A stretch of DNA of 10,289 nt from CAZIWX01 sp964543125 (GTDB taxonomy: Bacteria; Fidelibacterota; UBA8477). Position numbers and translations under genes: made by a program. Each line of letters begins with the position of its first letter. The stretch's first letter is position 1. Where the stretch lies: positions 1-10,289 of the forward strand of contig CAZIWX010000086.1 in the NCBI GenBank assembly GCA_964543125.1, given 5' to 3'. Under the pieces are notes generated by a model. It was not told the origin of the DNA and did no database searches. It saw only the letters and a program-made list of their open reading frames with translations. Positions 1 to 7,019 of the stretch are shown here, one piece after another.

Positions 1-263
1 TCCGGAATCCCGCAATAAAGCACGATATGCCGCGGCAAATAGAGTGCATCGTATCCGGCATGGATGATATTAGCAAAGATGACATGATCCACATCCACAG
101 GTTTGACGCAGGAGCGTTCCAGCGCCGCCCGGGAAGCCGTGATTCCCAAATCGATCGGATTAACGGTTCCCAGGGTGCCGCAAAATTTTCCAAACGGCGT
201 GCGGGCTCCCTGCAACAGATAAATATTTTCATACGTGGCGCCGAAAATACGCGGTTTACTCAT
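1..263 (-). CDS. Thiolase (acetyl-CoA acetyltransferase family), N-terminal part, cut by window edge
   Basis: The first 87 codons of a thiolase-family gene are visible; the rest lies beyond the left edge. The protein begins MSKPRIFGATYENIYLLQGA, followed by the family's ARTPFGKF motif (residues 20-27), the 'NPIDLG' stretch, and a VDHVIFANI...YLPRHIVLYCGIP segment. That segment matches the usual VDEVIxGNV...xxARxxxLxAGxP of acetyl-CoA acetyltransferases. The nucleophilic cysteine normally lies within the next ten or so residues, so it cannot be checked here. The ATG follows an AAGGGGG Shine-Dalgarno site by 8 bases, and one base separates it from the stop of the activator gene upstream, so it belongs to the same operon. 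Thiolases cleave 3-oxoacyl-CoA or condense two acyl-CoAs. After ring reduction and opening, a degradative role in beta-oxidation is the simplest reading (inference). SCP2-type or other thiolase subfamilies cannot be excluded from this fragment. Confidence 0.88.
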   Translation of the reverse strand, partial: MSKPRIFGATYENIYLLQGARTPFGKFCGTLGTVNPIDLGITASRAALERSCVKPVDVDHVIFANIIHAGYDALYLPRHIVLYCGIP

Positions 264-264
264 A

Positions 265-1026
265 TCAGATTCCCCCTTGTGCTAAAATGGCTGCTCCATA
301 GGCCACACTGTACTGCGGATCAGGAGCCACCTGAATGGTTAACTGAAGTTCCCGGCTCAATAATTCCAGAATATAGGGATGGTAAGCGATCACGCCCCCA
401 CACATATAGACCGGGAGATTTTGAGCCAGGGGTAGTTTGCAAATTCGGTTTACGATCGACAGGTAAATCCCCCGGGCAATGTCCGCCACGGGCGTTCCGT
501 CCAGAATCCAGGTCAGAATCTCCGATTTGGCAAACACGGTGCAAAAGCTGTTGATCTGCCGGGACGAGTTTGACTGAGCGGCTAATCCGCTCATTTCACT
601 CAAGTCCAGTTCCGCACGCTCGGCGATTTCCGTGATAAACGCTCCGGTTCCGGCGGAGCATTTATCATTCATGGAAAACTGGATCACGGACCCATCCCCC
701 TGACTGCGAATAATCTTAATATCTTCCCCGCCTATATCCAGAATCGTCTTTTCCCGGTCCGGCACCTGAAAAGAGACCCCCGCGGAAGCACAAATAAGTT
801 CGGTTTTTTTAAGGTCCGCGGGAAATGATTTCCGCCCGTATCCGGTGGCGCAACTTCTTTTAATTGAGTAGTTGCCGTGAATTTCAGCAAGTGCTTCATC
901 AAAAGGAGACCGGTCACGCGTGAGTGTTTTCAAAACTTGTTTATAGTGGACGGCACCCTGTTCGTCAAGCACCACGAATTTGGTGAACGATGACCCTAAA
1001 TCTGCGCCCAGAAAATATACGGACAT
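265..1026 (-). CDS. HgdC/BcrA-type activator ATPase (third ASKHA ATPase of the operon)
   Basis: This 253-residue protein is the length of HgdC, the ATP-dependent activator of 2-hydroxyacyl-CoA dehydratases. Visible motifs are the phosphate-1 loop GADLGSSFTKFVVL (7-20), ATGYGRKSF (60-68), DIGGEDIK (97-104), MNDKCSAGTG (119-128) and SFCTVFAKSE (160-169). By alignment to HgdC, Cys123 and Cys162 are the two ligands each subunit gives to the [4Fe-4S] cluster shared across the homodimer. Known role: ATP hydrolysis drives transfer of one low-potential electron to a partner HgdB-like protein. The obvious partner is the HgdB-like protein two genes upstream. Two motifs are unusual: GGED where GGQD is typical, and CGG (209-211) where TGG is typical. 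The gene starts 9 bases after the dehydrogenase stop, with only a distant AAGGG as ribosome site. The family is clear, but the partner and reaction are inferred. Confidence 0.9.
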   Translation of the reverse strand: MSVYFLGADLGSSFTKFVVLDEQGAVHYKQVLKTLTRDRSPFDEALAEIHGNYSIKRSCATGYGRKSFPADLKKTELICASAGVSFQVPDREKTILDIGGEDIKIIRSQGDGSVIQFSMNDKCSAGTGAFITEIAERAELDLSEMSGLAAQSNSSRQINSFCTVFAKSEILTWILDGTPVADIARGIYLSIVNRICKLPLAQNLPVYMCGGVIAYHPYILELLSRELQLTIQVAPDPQYSVAYGAAILAQGGI

Positions 1027-1035
1027 GGGGAAAGC

Positions 1036-1968
1036 TTACCCTTTGCTGCCGGAAGGAAATTCCATTAAATGAATCATCACCGTCAGCGTTTTATTCACGG
1101 GCGTGGGGATTCCGGCCCGGTCTCCGTAGTCGGCTATTTTTCCATTCAACCAGCCCACCTCGGTTTTTCGCCCCGCTTCCATATCCACTAGCATGGAGGG
1201 GCGATGGTGTCCGGCTTTTCTGAGATAGTCCATACCGAAGGACTGGAAATTCTCCGGCAAATCAATTCCGAACGCCCGGGCCACCTCGATGGACTCCGCA
1301 ATGAGAGCTTCCACCAAATTCAGGGTGTGGGGAAAATCCATGACATCTTTCATTGTGCGGCGGGTAATCGCACAGACAGCACTCAGGGCGGCGTTCAGAA
1401 TGGCTTTTTCCCAAACATACTTTTGAATGGACTCGGTGAATTCAGTGTTCAGATTTACGGCATTCAACATGTCAACCAAACGGTGCGCCAGGGATTGACC
1501 TGTTTCAGTTAAAGCTGCAATATAGTTGGGTGGATTGAAAAAGCTCACAAACACCGTGCTGCCGGATACCATATTTCCGGCATAGTTAATCACCATGCGC
1601 AGAACCCGGTCCGCCCCGAAAATTTCCGCGGCCGCCTGTTCATTATCGATTCCGTTCTGGGCACACATGACATTCAGGCGGCCCTTGTCGATTTTCCGTA
1701 ATTCCCGGAAGACCGCATTCATAACCGGTGCTTTAACGGCCACAATGGCCAGGTCCGGGTCAAATATTTCCAATTCGGCCACCGTTTGGCATACCGGAAC
1801 CCGGTTCACCTTTAGATCAATGGAATGAGTTAAGGTGATGCCGGTGGCTGAAATGGCAGCGGTGACCACCGGGTTGATATCGCAGGCGATAACCCGCGCG
1901 CCCGCCTGCTGAAGGTGAGCCGCGAGGGTACAGCCCACGGGACCCAGTCCAATAACTCCGATTTTCAT
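1036..1968 (-). CDS. Ketopantoate reductase family (PanE/ApbA) 2-oxoacid reductase
   Basis: A 310-residue protein with the full PanE fold signature. It has an N-terminal Rossmann motif MKIGVIGLGPVG with G7, G9 and G12, and QNG (104-106). WEKAILNA follows, carrying Lys188, which aligns with catalytic Lys176 of E. coli PanE. Ser258 and Glu270 in the RPSML...RKTEVGWLNG block align with PanE Ser244 and Glu256. The family reduces 2-oxoacids to (R)-2-hydroxyacids; classic PanE makes pantoate, while relatives in lactic acid bacteria reduce branched 2-oxoacids. Asp30 at the end of the second strand (VIACDIN) suggests NADH rather than NADPH use. Its place between an HgdB-like protein and an HgdC-like activator points to a catabolic 2-hydroxyacid step rather than pantothenate synthesis (inference). 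An in-frame ATG at 1980 overlaps the upstream stop; I prefer the ATG at 1968, which gives the standard MKI start and has GGGG 6 bases upstream. Confidence 0.85.
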   Translation of the reverse strand: MKIGVIGLGPVGCTLAAHLQQAGARVIACDINPVVTAAISATGITLTHSIDLKVNRVPVCQTVAELEIFDPDLAIVAVKAPVMNAVFRELRKIDKGRLNVMCAQNGIDNEQAAAEIFGADRVLRMVINYAGNMVSGSTVFVSFFNPPNYIAALTETGQSLAHRLVDMLNAVNLNTEFTESIQKYVWEKAILNAALSAVCAITRRTMKDVMDFPHTLNLVEALIAESIEVARAFGIDLPENFQSFGMDYLRKAGHHRPSMLVDMEAGRKTEVGWLNGKIADYGDRAGIPTPVNKTLTVMIHLMEFPSGSKG

Positions 1969-1979
1969 ATCAGGCCCCA

Positions 1980-3185
1980 TTATTTTACCACGGCGGTTTT
2001 TCTGGATTTCAATTGTTCAATGAAGGTTTCCAGCTTGGTTAACATTTGACCATCACTTAAAAAGCGCATATCGTTTAAATCACCGTCAATGGTCACAGCC
2101 GCATACGGTGTTTGTTCGGATAATTTGCGCGGTAACCCGAAACGGTTATTACTATTGTTAAAACAGGTTTTGGAATCATGAAACACGACGCCATCCACCT
2201 GGAATTCAGCCATAATTTCAATCATCGCTTTCAATTTATATTGCTCACCCCGATTGATAAAAATTTGCGTGTAAGCCCAGGCCATGGATTCCAGGGGATT
2301 GTCGGTATCGAACTGATCGAACACCCAACTGTTGCAGTAGGTTGAAGCAACCACCGCGGTTTGGTTTTCTTTGAAAAATTCAGACAGGCGGCGCAGACGG
2401 CCCCAAATCGGCATTCCTTCCCAGTACAAGCGGATCGATTCGCCGGGGACGGCTGCCGAACCGGCGCCGAGAGTGTTGAGTTCAGCCAGCGTTTCCTGAT
2501 AATAATTCACGCACTCAACGGTTCCCCGCATGATCACAATCGGAGCCATGAGGATGGTTCCGTCAAAAAAGGACAGCGGGGCGGGACGGCGTTTTGCCGA
2601 TCCCAAAACCGCTTTCCAAAGTGAAGAGGCCTGACTGCTGAGGCGCAGGGTGTTGACTAGTTGCGCTTCACTCAGGGTTTGCCCGATTACTTTTTCGCCC
2701 AGGGCAATCAAGTCTTCAAACTGAGTCACCACATCCAGAATATGAGCTTCGGTAACGGTCTCCAGATAGCGGGGCGGATAAATTCCAAAAATCGGACAGT
2801 GATACTGATCCGCGTAGAAATTGAACCATTCGGCCACTTCCCGGCACTGGTTGGTATTGTAAACGATCAAATCCGGAGGTGGGACCGTTTCCAACCCGTA
2901 GGCGCGGGTCAGGGGTGTTTCATGCATGACCCAGGCGCCAATGTCCGCAGTCAGGTAACTGCAAATTTCACCATGATACCCCATTTGGTGAGCCCGGGGA
3001 ATATACCGTTCCGCGGTGTGAGAAGCCCCGAGGAGCGCTCCGTGATTCTCGGGGAAATAGATTTTAAAGCCCAGGGCCCGGAGAATTTCCGCCGGCCCGG
3101 CACTGGTGCACCAGGCAACCGGCGAAGTCAAATCGGAATAATAGGCCGACAGTAAATCTTTAAGCTTTAATTGCGCCGCTAACAT
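1980..3185 (-). CDS. 2-hydroxyacyl-CoA dehydratase / BcrB-HgdB-like Fe-S protein (third such subunit)
   Basis: A 401-residue member of the HgdB/BcrB/BcrC family. Recognisable stretches are VAWCTSAGPAEILRALGF (23-40), ICSYLTADIGAW (74-85), NTNQC (110-114), GTVECVNYY (221-229), EGMPIWGRLRRL (256-267), STYCNSW (281-287) and DSKTCFNNSNN (337-347). Cys75, Cys114 and Cys341 align with BcrB Cys95, Cys130 and Cys373 and are likely ligands of a [4Fe-4S] cluster. Four further cysteines (26, 130, 225, 284) are present. Family members dehydrate (R)-2-hydroxyacyl-CoA or reduce aromatic CoA esters, normally as heterodimers. Only one such subunit lies here, with its own activator ATPase two genes downstream. 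That resembles the single-subunit double-cubane cluster proteins (E. coli YjiM/YjiL type) as much as a true dehydratase. The start is 2 bases after the synthetase stop. Family is secure, reaction unknown. Confidence 0.88.
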   Translation of the reverse strand: MLAAQLKLKDLLSAYYSDLTSPVAWCTSAGPAEILRALGFKIYFPENHGALLGASHTAERYIPRAHQMGYHGEICSYLTADIGAWVMHETPLTRAYGLETVPPPDLIVYNTNQCREVAEWFNFYADQYHCPIFGIYPPRYLETVTEAHILDVVTQFEDLIALGEKVIGQTLSEAQLVNTLRLSSQASSLWKAVLGSAKRRPAPLSFFDGTILMAPIVIMRGTVECVNYYQETLAELNTLGAGSAAVPGESIRLYWEGMPIWGRLRRLSEFFKENQTAVVASTYCNSWVFDQFDTDNPLESMAWAYTQIFINRGEQYKLKAMIEIMAEFQVDGVVFHDSKTCFNNSNNRFGLPRKLSEQTPYAAVTIDGDLNDMRFLSDGQMLTKLETFIEQLKSRKTAVVK

Positions 3186-3187
3186 GG

Positions 3188-4900
3188 TCAATGCTCCAGT
3201 TGAATCACATAGACTTTGTCGTCCGGTGAGGCTTTTTCACCGTACAGGTAATCAATGTTGGCTTTAAATGCCTTCCCGACCACGTTAGGCGCCAACTTGA
3301 GGGAGGGCGTCAACTCTTCATTCTCAATGCTCAATTCATGATCCAAAAGCATGGCGGCCCGGGGCCGGGAATATTTTACTTCCAGTTGCCGGTTGATCCC
3401 GGAAAGACAATTCTGCAAGCATTGGGAAAAATCCTCCAGATTTTGGGGGCATTGGCAGCCGAATTTCAATTTTGACTCTTCCGGCATCTGCTCCATCAGC
3501 GTCTTATTGGGAAAAAGCAACACGACCGGGTAATCCTTTCCACTTCCCACAAGATAGGCATGAGTTAAAAATAGACAATCTTCGGAAATCAGGTTTTCTA
3601 TTTCCGTGGGGATCACTTTTTCGGCATTACTTAATTTGAATATTCGGTCCTTGCGGCTGATCAAACGCACGCCCGTATCCGTGAAAGCACCCACGTCGCC
3701 GGTACGAAACCAACCGTCTTTTAGCAGGGCTTGTTCGGTCGCTTCCGGATTTTTGTAATACCCGGTCATAACATTGGGGCCCCGGACTAAAATTTCACCA
3801 TCAGCGGCAAAGGCAATCTGCACACCGGGAATCGGTTTGCCCACAATTCCCGGAACCCGGGGAACCGCGGTATCCGTCACCGTACAACAGGGCGCTGTTT
3901 CCGTGAGTCCCCAGCCTTCGTAAACCGGAATTTGGTGCGCTTCGAAATGGCTGGATATATTTTTAGGTAACGGGGCGGCGGCGGTAAAAATAAACCGCAA
4001 CTCAGCGTGAAAAATGACGGATTCCAGCTCCGGTGTTTGCAGCATCCGGGCCACGATTTCCTGGTAAATCTTGGGTACACTGAAAAAGACGGTGGGCTTG
4101 ACAGCAGCCCAGTTCTCCAACAAAACATCAATATTTTTTCCGTAACCGTGCTCCAGGCTGAGCGTGGCGCCGTTGAACAGGGCGGCATATTTTTCGAAGA
4201 TACCGCCAAAGCTGTGGTGCCAGGGTAAATAGCAGAGAAACCGGTCCTGACTGGACAATTGCCATAACACCCGCATGGCAGCCTGCTGAGACAAAATATT
4301 GCCGTGGGTAAGTTGGACGCATTTCGGTTTACCCATGGTCCCGGAAGTGTACATCATGAGACACACGCGGTCGGATTCGATATCGGAACCCACGAATTCT
4401 AATTGGTTGTGATTGCCTGAAAGCAGATCCCGGAATGCCACAAGATTTGTTCCGGAAGCATCCAGCGGATCAAAGTGGATAATCGTCGGTATGGCCTCCG
4501 GTTTATCCAGTTTTAAAAATTGTTCCTGATCAGCGACAACCACCGCGGCCGGGTCACAGAAATGGGTTAATCGATTGGCCTGGGCTCGCGGATACCCGGC
4601 AAAAATCGGCACGGCGATGGCCCCCAGGGACATAATGGCCATTTCGAGTTCCAGCATCTCTTTGCGGTTGCGGGAAAGAATGGCCACCCGGTCGCCGGCC
4701 CCGATCCCGAGCTGGAGCAGAGAAGCCTGAAGACATTTCACGTCCTCGAAATACCGCTCCCAGGAAAGCGCTTCCAGGTGACCGGCCCGGACTTCCTGGT
4801 ACACCACCTGAGATTGAAACCGAGCCGTATTATGTTCGATCATCCGGGCTAAATTCCGGGGATACGGGGGAAGTGAATATTCACTGGAATAGATTTTCAT
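3188..4900 (-). CDS. AMP-forming acyl-CoA synthetase (long-chain FadD15/ACSL-like)
   Basis: A 570-residue adenylate-forming enzyme that makes acyl-CoA from a carboxylic acid, ATP and CoA through an acyl-AMP intermediate. Motifs in order: ATP loop YTSGTMGKPK (184-193), YLPWHHSFG (224-232), YEGWGLTET (327-335), GWFRTGDVG (396-404), and the hinge RKDRIFKLSNAEK (416-428). The C-terminal LTPSLKL carries Lys535, the expected catalytic lysine. The NAEKVIPTEIEN hinge and the LTPSLKL ending resemble long-chain acyl-CoA synthetases more than benzoate-CoA ligases, which are nearer 520-530 residues. The ATG overlaps the bcrD stop by 4 bases (ATGA), so production is tied to the reductase. Context suggests it activates the aromatic acid or a related cyclic or aliphatic acid (inference). 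The family is sure; the substrate cannot be read from the sequence. Confidence 0.9.
   Translation of the reverse strand: MKIYSSEYSLPPYPRNLARMIEHNTARFQSQVVYQEVRAGHLEALSWERYFEDVKCLQASLLQLGIGAGDRVAILSRNRKEMLELEMAIMSLGAIAVPIFAGYPRAQANRLTHFCDPAAVVVADQEQFLKLDKPEAIPTIIHFDPLDASGTNLVAFRDLLSGNHNQLEFVGSDIESDRVCLMMYTSGTMGKPKCVQLTHGNILSQQAAMRVLWQLSSQDRFLCYLPWHHSFGGIFEKYAALFNGATLSLEHGYGKNIDVLLENWAAVKPTVFFSVPKIYQEIVARMLQTPELESVIFHAELRFIFTAAAPLPKNISSHFEAHQIPVYEGWGLTETAPCCTVTDTAVPRVPGIVGKPIPGVQIAFAADGEILVRGPNVMTGYYKNPEATEQALLKDGWFRTGDVGAFTDTGVRLISRKDRIFKLSNAEKVIPTEIENLISEDCLFLTHAYLVGSGKDYPVVLLFPNKTLMEQMPEESKLKFGCQCPQNLEDFSQCLQNCLSGINRQLEVKYSRPRAAMLLDHELSIENEELTPSLKLAPNVVGKAFKANIDYLYGEKASPDDKVYVIQLEH
3194..3197 (-). 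promoter_or_regulatory. Ribosome binding site choosing the HgdB-like start
   Basis: GGAG lies 8 bases before the ATG at 3183-3185, inside the last codons of the synthetase gene. It favours this ATG over the in-frame TTG at 3189-3191, which would leave only 2 bases between GGAG and the start. Confidence 0.6.
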
Positions 4901-5718
4901 GCCTGTCTCTCTAACAATTTATAGTGGCGAAAGCCACCCCAGAGCGCGGCCCCAATGGCGCCGGCGGCATATCCTTTTTCAACTGAAAACACTTCCAGAG
5001 CCACATTCATTTCCGCCAGGCTTTCCTTAATGGCCGCCACCAGACCAATGTCCCGGGCCAGTCCGCCGGTCAGAGCCACCGGTGATTCCACCTTTAATTT
5101 ACGCAAAAGTTTGATGACCCGCCGGGCGATGGACAGGTGAATTCCCTTCACGATGTCCGCCGTGGGAATCCCGCGGGAAACCATATTAATCACATCGGTT
5201 TCCGCCAGGACGGCGCAAATGCCGCTGGTTTTGGCCGGATCGCCGGATTCCAGAGACAGCGGACCTACTTCGTCCATGGTGATCCCCAAGTAGCGAGTGA
5301 TATTTTCCAAAAATTGTCCCGAGCCGGAAGCGCATTGTCCGGTCATGGCGTAGTTTTTCACCCGGGCGCCCTGTTCAAGGGTGACCACCCGGCAAAACAG
5401 GGCGCCCAGATCCACCACCGTCCGCACCCGCGCATCGGCAAAATAGGCGCCCCGGGCGTGGGCGGTCATGCTGTAAAAATGACCGCGTTTGCGGGGAACC
5501 TGCTCGCCTTCGCCCGTTGACGCCACATAAATCAAATCCTCGTATTTCAAGTGGTGCCGGTTCAGCAGGCCGGCCATGGTTTTAGCGATTAATTCCGTGG
5601 GATTCCGCTTGCGAATCTTTTCATTTACCAAAGCAATGACTTTTGGTGTTTCAGAATATTCCATTAACGCCATTTTAATGAAACTGCTGCCCACATCGAT
5701 CCCCAGGGTTTTGCTCAT
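4897..5718 (-). CDS. bcrD: Benzoyl-CoA reductase subunit D (class I, ATPase)
   Basis: A 273-residue ASKHA ATPase, the usual BcrD/BadG length. Motifs: LGIDVGSSFIKMAL (5-18), STGEGE (67-72), MTGQCASGSGQFLENI (125-140), ICAVLAETDVINMVSRGI (167-184), ALTGGLARDIG (215-225) and a C-terminal AIGAALWGGFRHYKLL. The CASGSGQFLEN and AETDVINMVSRGI blocks and the FRHYK ending are characteristic of BcrD/BadG as I recall those proteins. Cys129 and Cys168 should ligate the [4Fe-4S] cluster bridging BcrA and BcrD. DLGALFC (103-109) stands where the DIGGQD motif lies in HgdC and BcrA; from memory this is normal for BcrD. With BcrA it couples ATP hydrolysis to electron transfer into BcrBC. The start overlaps the bcrA stop (ATGA) and has GGAGG 5 bases upstream, at 5724-5728. 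Confidence 0.94.
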   Translation of the reverse strand: MSKTLGIDVGSSFIKMALMEYSETPKVIALVNEKIRKRNPTELIAKTMAGLLNRHHLKYEDLIYVASTGEGEQVPRKRGHFYSMTAHARGAYFADARVRTVVDLGALFCRVVTLEQGARVKNYAMTGQCASGSGQFLENITRYLGITMDEVGPLSLESGDPAKTSGICAVLAETDVINMVSRGIPTADIVKGIHLSIARRVIKLLRKLKVESPVALTGGLARDIGLVAAIKESLAEMNVALEVFSVEKGYAAGAIGAALWGGFRHYKLLERQA

Positions 5719-7010
5719 GCTTTCCTCCGCGCGCTGAAAATGGCCGCTCCGAGGGCGCCCATAAAAATCGAGTCCCAGTGACTGTTAATCGTCAATTCGC
5801 CGTAGTTGGCAATCGTCAGCGCTTTCACATATTTAACAACGGCCACATTGCGGGCGACGCCACCGGTAAAGGTAAATTCGTTGCGCACCCCCCCCGACCG
5901 CGCCAACAGCGCAAAAGCACGTTGCACAATAGCCTTATGTAATCCGGCCAGAATGTTTTCCTTTTTCTCTCCCAGGTTTAAGTATTCCCGTAATTCCGCC
6001 CCGGCGAAGACCGTACAGGTACTGCAAATATTGGATTCATAATCCGCGCTCATGGCCAGCGGCCCTAATTCTCCCACGCTGATATTCATCTCATCCGCGA
6101 TATAGCCGAGATAGCGTCCGCAACCGGCGGCGCAGCGGTCATTCATTTGAAAACTGGTGACCAGACCCTGTTCATCCACCTGGATCGCCTTAGTATCTTG
6201 TCCGCCGATATCCAGCACCGTACGTGTTTTCGGGAAAAAATTATGGGCGCCCATGGCATGACAGAGAATCTCTGATTTGATGTGTTGTTTATCAAAAGGC
6301 AAAAGTTGACGGCCATACCCCGTGCCCACATAGTCGGCCGGTTCCAGCGATATGGAATCCACTTTTTCCAACTGCCGCAGAATCCTGGACTGTTGGGACT
6401 GATCCAGGTCGGGCATCAGGTTGAGGGCTTCCGCCACCAGTTCCACAAAGCGAAACGGAATCAGCGTATTTTCCACCGGTGTAATGGCGCGATCGTAAAT
6501 AGCCACCAACCGATCATAAACATCCTTATCGTCCGCGGGAATTGCCTCTAAATACACGCTGGAAAAGACATCGCGGAAAAATTCGGAAGAGGTCGATATT
6601 TTTCCCGAAAGGTAGCGTTCCCGTACGGTGTCGTTGATGATGGTAGAAACCCGGGAAAACAGGGAAAGGATCGATTCCCGGTTTTGCAAACCCTTCTCCG
6701 TCTTCACGATGCGATTCATTTCTTCCATTAAGCGGCGGAAGCGTGTTTTGAACTGCAAATAGTGAAAACGATGGTTGAGATTTTTAAATACCGGTGTCCA
6801 GTCGACGGCGCCGTTTTCCTGAGCTTGGAGCTCGCGATCCAACAGGGTGAATTTAGAATTGAATTCGGCTTCCATGCGGGCTATTTCGGCCGCCACTTCA
6901 TAATTGGCCCGGGTATTGGTGATGCCCCGGCCGATGATCTGATCGCTTTCATCCAGAATAACCGCCTTGGAGGTGGTTGAACCTAAATCGATACCCAGAT
7001 ACACTTTCAT
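5715..7010 (-). CDS. bcrA: Benzoyl-CoA reductase subunit A (class I, ATPase)
   Basis: A 431-residue ATPase, matching BcrA/BadF and much longer than HgdC (about 260). The ASKHA halves are separated by an alpha-rich insert at about residues 45-220, typical of BcrA. Motifs: LGIDLGSTTSKAVILDE (5-21), GRGITNTRANY (27-37), TGYGRQLLPF (230-239), LDIGGQDTK (266-274), MNDRCAAGCGRYLGYIADEM (289-308), CSTCTVFAGAELREYL (329-344) and FTGGVARN (381-388). Cys293 and Cys332 align with the HgdC cluster ligands; Cys297 and Cys329 sit next to them. Role: forms the ATP-hydrolysing activator half with BcrD, taking electrons from a reduced ferredoxin. The ATG is 9 bases after the bcrB stop, with an AGGAGG site (7016-7021) that overlaps that stop codon. 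Confidence 0.95.
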   Translation of the reverse strand: MKVYLGIDLGSTTSKAVILDESDQIIGRGITNTRANYEVAAEIARMEAEFNSKFTLLDRELQAQENGAVDWTPVFKNLNHRFHYLQFKTRFRRLMEEMNRIVKTEKGLQNRESILSLFSRVSTIINDTVRERYLSGKISTSSEFFRDVFSSVYLEAIPADDKDVYDRLVAIYDRAITPVENTLIPFRFVELVAEALNLMPDLDQSQQSRILRQLEKVDSISLEPADYVGTGYGRQLLPFDKQHIKSEILCHAMGAHNFFPKTRTVLDIGGQDTKAIQVDEQGLVTSFQMNDRCAAGCGRYLGYIADEMNISVGELGPLAMSADYESNICSTCTVFAGAELREYLNLGEKKENILAGLHKAIVQRAFALLARSGGVRNEFTFTGGVARNVAVVKYVKALTIANYGELTINSHWDSIFMGALGAAIFSARRKA

Positions 7011-7019
7011 CGCAGCCTC

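Noticed and set aside
27..554. Long plus-strand open frame of 175 codons
   Set aside because: It lies opposite the thiolase and activator ATPase genes, which show clear family motifs. The plus-strand product shows no recognisable domain.
1969..1980. Upstream ATG for the PanE-family gene, overlapping the previous stop by one base
   Set aside because: Possible through coupling, but the next ATG gives the standard MKI-Rossmann start, with GGGG 6 bases before it. The choice is not certain.
3188..4900. Naming the synthetase badA/bclA (benzoate-CoA ligase) from context
   Set aside because: Its length and its hinge and C-terminal motifs look like long-chain acyl-CoA synthetases; context alone does not justify the gene name.
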